The notes beneath the pieces are model-generated. The model did not search any database. It saw only the letters and a list, made by a program, of their open reading frames with translations, and was not told the DNA's origin. From assembly GCF_036850765.1 (NCBI RefSeq), contig NC_089490.1:241366442-241430441 (forward strand): 64,000 bases of DNA, read 5' to 3'. The stretch comes from Saccopteryx bilineata (taxonomy: Eukaryota > Chordata > Mammalia > Chiroptera > Emballonuridae). Of this stretch, positions 61,903 through 64,000 are shown in pieces (positions within the stretch are counted from its first letter, which is position 1; each line of letters begins with the position of its first letter). Position numbers and translations under genes: made by a program.

Positions 61903-64000
61903 CTGCACCAGAGCAAGAGTCTAAGCTCAGCATATCAGCGGGGTTGCTGATGGGTGAGGGTAGCTGGCTAGGCAGATCTCCTGGGTGTGTTTTGTGGCTA
62001 CCTCCTTGTGTATGGGCGAAGCTTGCTCATGAGGTCCAGGGGCCCAAACCCCTGAGGCCCTTGGGGGAACTGAGAGACAGAGGGGTTCCAGGAGGGCAGG
62101 GCCTCTGTGGCATGAACAGGTGAGCACCTGTCATTCCCTAGGCTCCTGGGTCTGCCAGGCTGGGATTAGCTTCAACCACAGATTCCTGGGCTCCAGATGT
62201 TGGGGGTTTGCACCTACCAGCCTGCACTCCCAGAAAGGGGGCAAAGATGTGGCTTCCTCATCCAGCCCCTTCACCTACAGCAGCCCCAGACCTTCTCAGA
62301 AGCCTCTGGGATACCCAAGTGCCCAGCAGTGTGTCTCCAGGTCACATGGGAGGGTTAGGTTTTTCCCTCCCTAGAACACACCAGAGCACTCTATTCCTTT
62401 TTCTCTGTCACCCCTCCCACTACCTTTCAGTCCCACAGTTGGGAACGTCTTCCCGAAATTTGCTGTCAGGTCTGTGACAGGCTAGCAGACCACCTTCCTG
62501 TCTCTTAACCTGGTGCCACCATGGAGCTGCCAGGCTGCAGAAAGCAGCAGCAGCAGCCATGGCCACTTGCCTTTGGGCAGGGCTGGGAGTGGTGGTGGCC
62601 GGGGCTTCTCAGTGGCAAACAGGTGGCTGCAGTTGGTGGCTCACAGGGTGGAGGGGAGGAGACAGTGAGAAGGAACACTGTGTCTCTGAGGATTATCTGT
62701 GTAGGCACTTGGCTCTGGGAGCCTCGGGGTGGAATGCTTGGCAGCTGCAGGTGGCCAAAGAGGGACAGCTGAGCAGCCGAGGAACCTGGACCGGCCCCCA
62801 CCCTGCCCTGCCCACCAGGAGGGCCTGGCTGATCCCTGTTGGTTCAGTCTCCCCTCTTCTCTCCAGGAAATCCCCTTCTCTGCTGCCAAAGGGATTCCAA
62901 TGGAGCAGTGGGAGCTCAGTCTGTCATCAATGGGCTTCAGGGGAGAGGCGGGCCCTTGCTGCCTCTCAGAATCTGAGCTCCTTGGTGCCCCAGGGAAGGT
63001 CCAGTCCCCCCCCCCCCCCAGGAGGTCTTCACGTCTGCGCTGTGGCTGCCAGGTGTGACCATGTCCCACCCACAGTCAAAGGCTGGGAGCATCCTCAGGT
63101 TTTGAAAACCACAGAGAAGACTCCCTGCCGCCCTCAGGCATGAATGGTCCTGTGTGGGAGTCGGGCTCTGGGAGGCACTGCCACGGAGGCCGGGGCTCCT
63201 CTGGACAGTCCCAGAGCCCCTTGGACCAACTGTTACTGCCCATGATCCCAAGTTCCTTCTGGGCCTCACGTCTCTCATGCCCTGGGGCTGAGATATATTT
63301 CCTTGAGTCCAAAGTTGATCCTCTTGTGGCTGTGAGAACCCTATTTCTGGAGGCCTTACTCAGCATGGTGAGGACCCCTTGGGGGTCGAGGAGCGGGCGA
63401 GGACTAAGGTGAAGAAGGCCTCAGGCCACCTGTGGGCCTGTTCTCTCTTTACTGGAGCCCTGGCTGTCCCCAGAGACCTTGGATCAGAGCAAATGACTCA
63501 CTGCCATTAACAGACTGAAATCTGACCGGTTCTGGGAGGGGTAGAGGCAGGTTTGCAGCTGATGAGCCTTGCAAATAGAAATCTCAGCAAGGGACACAGG
63601 TCCCCAGGGCAGTGCTGCCCTCTGGGGATGGAGAAGCTTTTGTGGGCCTTTCGAGGGCCTGTGCCTTTGTCCCGCCAGAGACATGATCGGAGGGCTTCTC
63701 TCTGTTCTGAAACCGCTGGGAGACCCAGAACCCCAAACCCCCGGAAATGAGCTCAGATGAGCAGAAGCAGCTGTCACGGCCACTGGAGGGAGAAGACAGG
63801 AGGAAGGACCAGCGACTTTTATCACAGGGGCCTGGAGGCAGGTGGCCTAGGGAGCTCAAGCTTCGATTTTTGGGGATCAGGAAACCCTCCCCTAACGTTT
63901 GGGGGATGGACCACTCAGGGAAGTGTCTGCTGGGACCTCCGGAGGTCCCTTGCTGCTGAGGGTCCTGAAACTTTCTCAAGGCAAGATGATGATGGCATGT
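61903..64000 (-). other. MYBPH: MYBPH upstream intron(s), no exon identified
   Basis: I scanned the minus strand for the expected FN3 domain (W-T-P-P, Y-x-F-R-V landmarks) and the Pro/Ala-rich N-terminus and found neither. A poly-C run lies at 63006-63019. The remaining MYBPH exons probably lie to the right of the window. Confidence 0.5.

Overview
This is nuclear DNA of a placental mammal, almost certainly a bat. The coding exons are intron-split and vertebrate-like. The spacers carry MIR, L2, MaLR and old L1 relics, plus many copies of two tRNA-headed SINE families. One family has a head like 'tggctcagtggtagagc' and a body rich in 'gccaccagggggcg'-type units; the other has a head like 'gtggcgcagtggataaagc'. 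From memory these resemble SINEs of rhinolophoid (horseshoe and related) bats more than the classic vespertilionid VES element. Bat is a firm inference; rhinolophoid is tentative.

The window matches the block human chromosome 1q32.1 carries as PPFIA4 - MYOG - ADORA1 - MYBPH. PPFIA4 (+) contributes its last five coding exons (1984-6463: third SAM domain and C-terminus) and a long 3' UTR. MYOG (-) is complete in three exons (13205 down to 11437, 224 aa) with a recognisable muscle promoter (E-box, TATA-like box, MEF2 and MEF3 sites, 13264-13341). A 16 kb spacer, poor in features, separates the divergent MYOG and ADORA1. ADORA1 (+) has a GC-rich 5' region around 29.1-30.0 kb, a first coding exon at 30502-30842, a 24.8 kb intron full of repeats and a second coding exon at 55614-56253 (326 aa in total). 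MYBPH (-) runs in from the right edge with six well-defined exons and a tiny terminal coding exon (61902 down to 58467). Its N-terminal exons lie beyond the window. ADORA1 and MYBPH converge tail to tail, with poly(A) signals about 360 bases apart; PPFIA4 and MYOG also converge.

The genes do not form one pathway. MYOG (muscle transcription factor) and MYBPH (thick-filament protein) are both muscle genes, PPFIA4 is a synaptic/muscle scaffold and ADORA1 is a G-protein-coupled receptor. I see no bacterial-type operon, no CRISPR array and no new defence or biosynthetic system. What stands out is repeat biology: nested and clustered SINE insertions, a probable SINE 3' transduction, internal-unit variation between young SINE copies, three small DNA transposons with intact target-site duplications (two hAT, one Tc1/mariner-like), and a nearly identical 110-bp duplication just upstream of the last ADORA1 exon.
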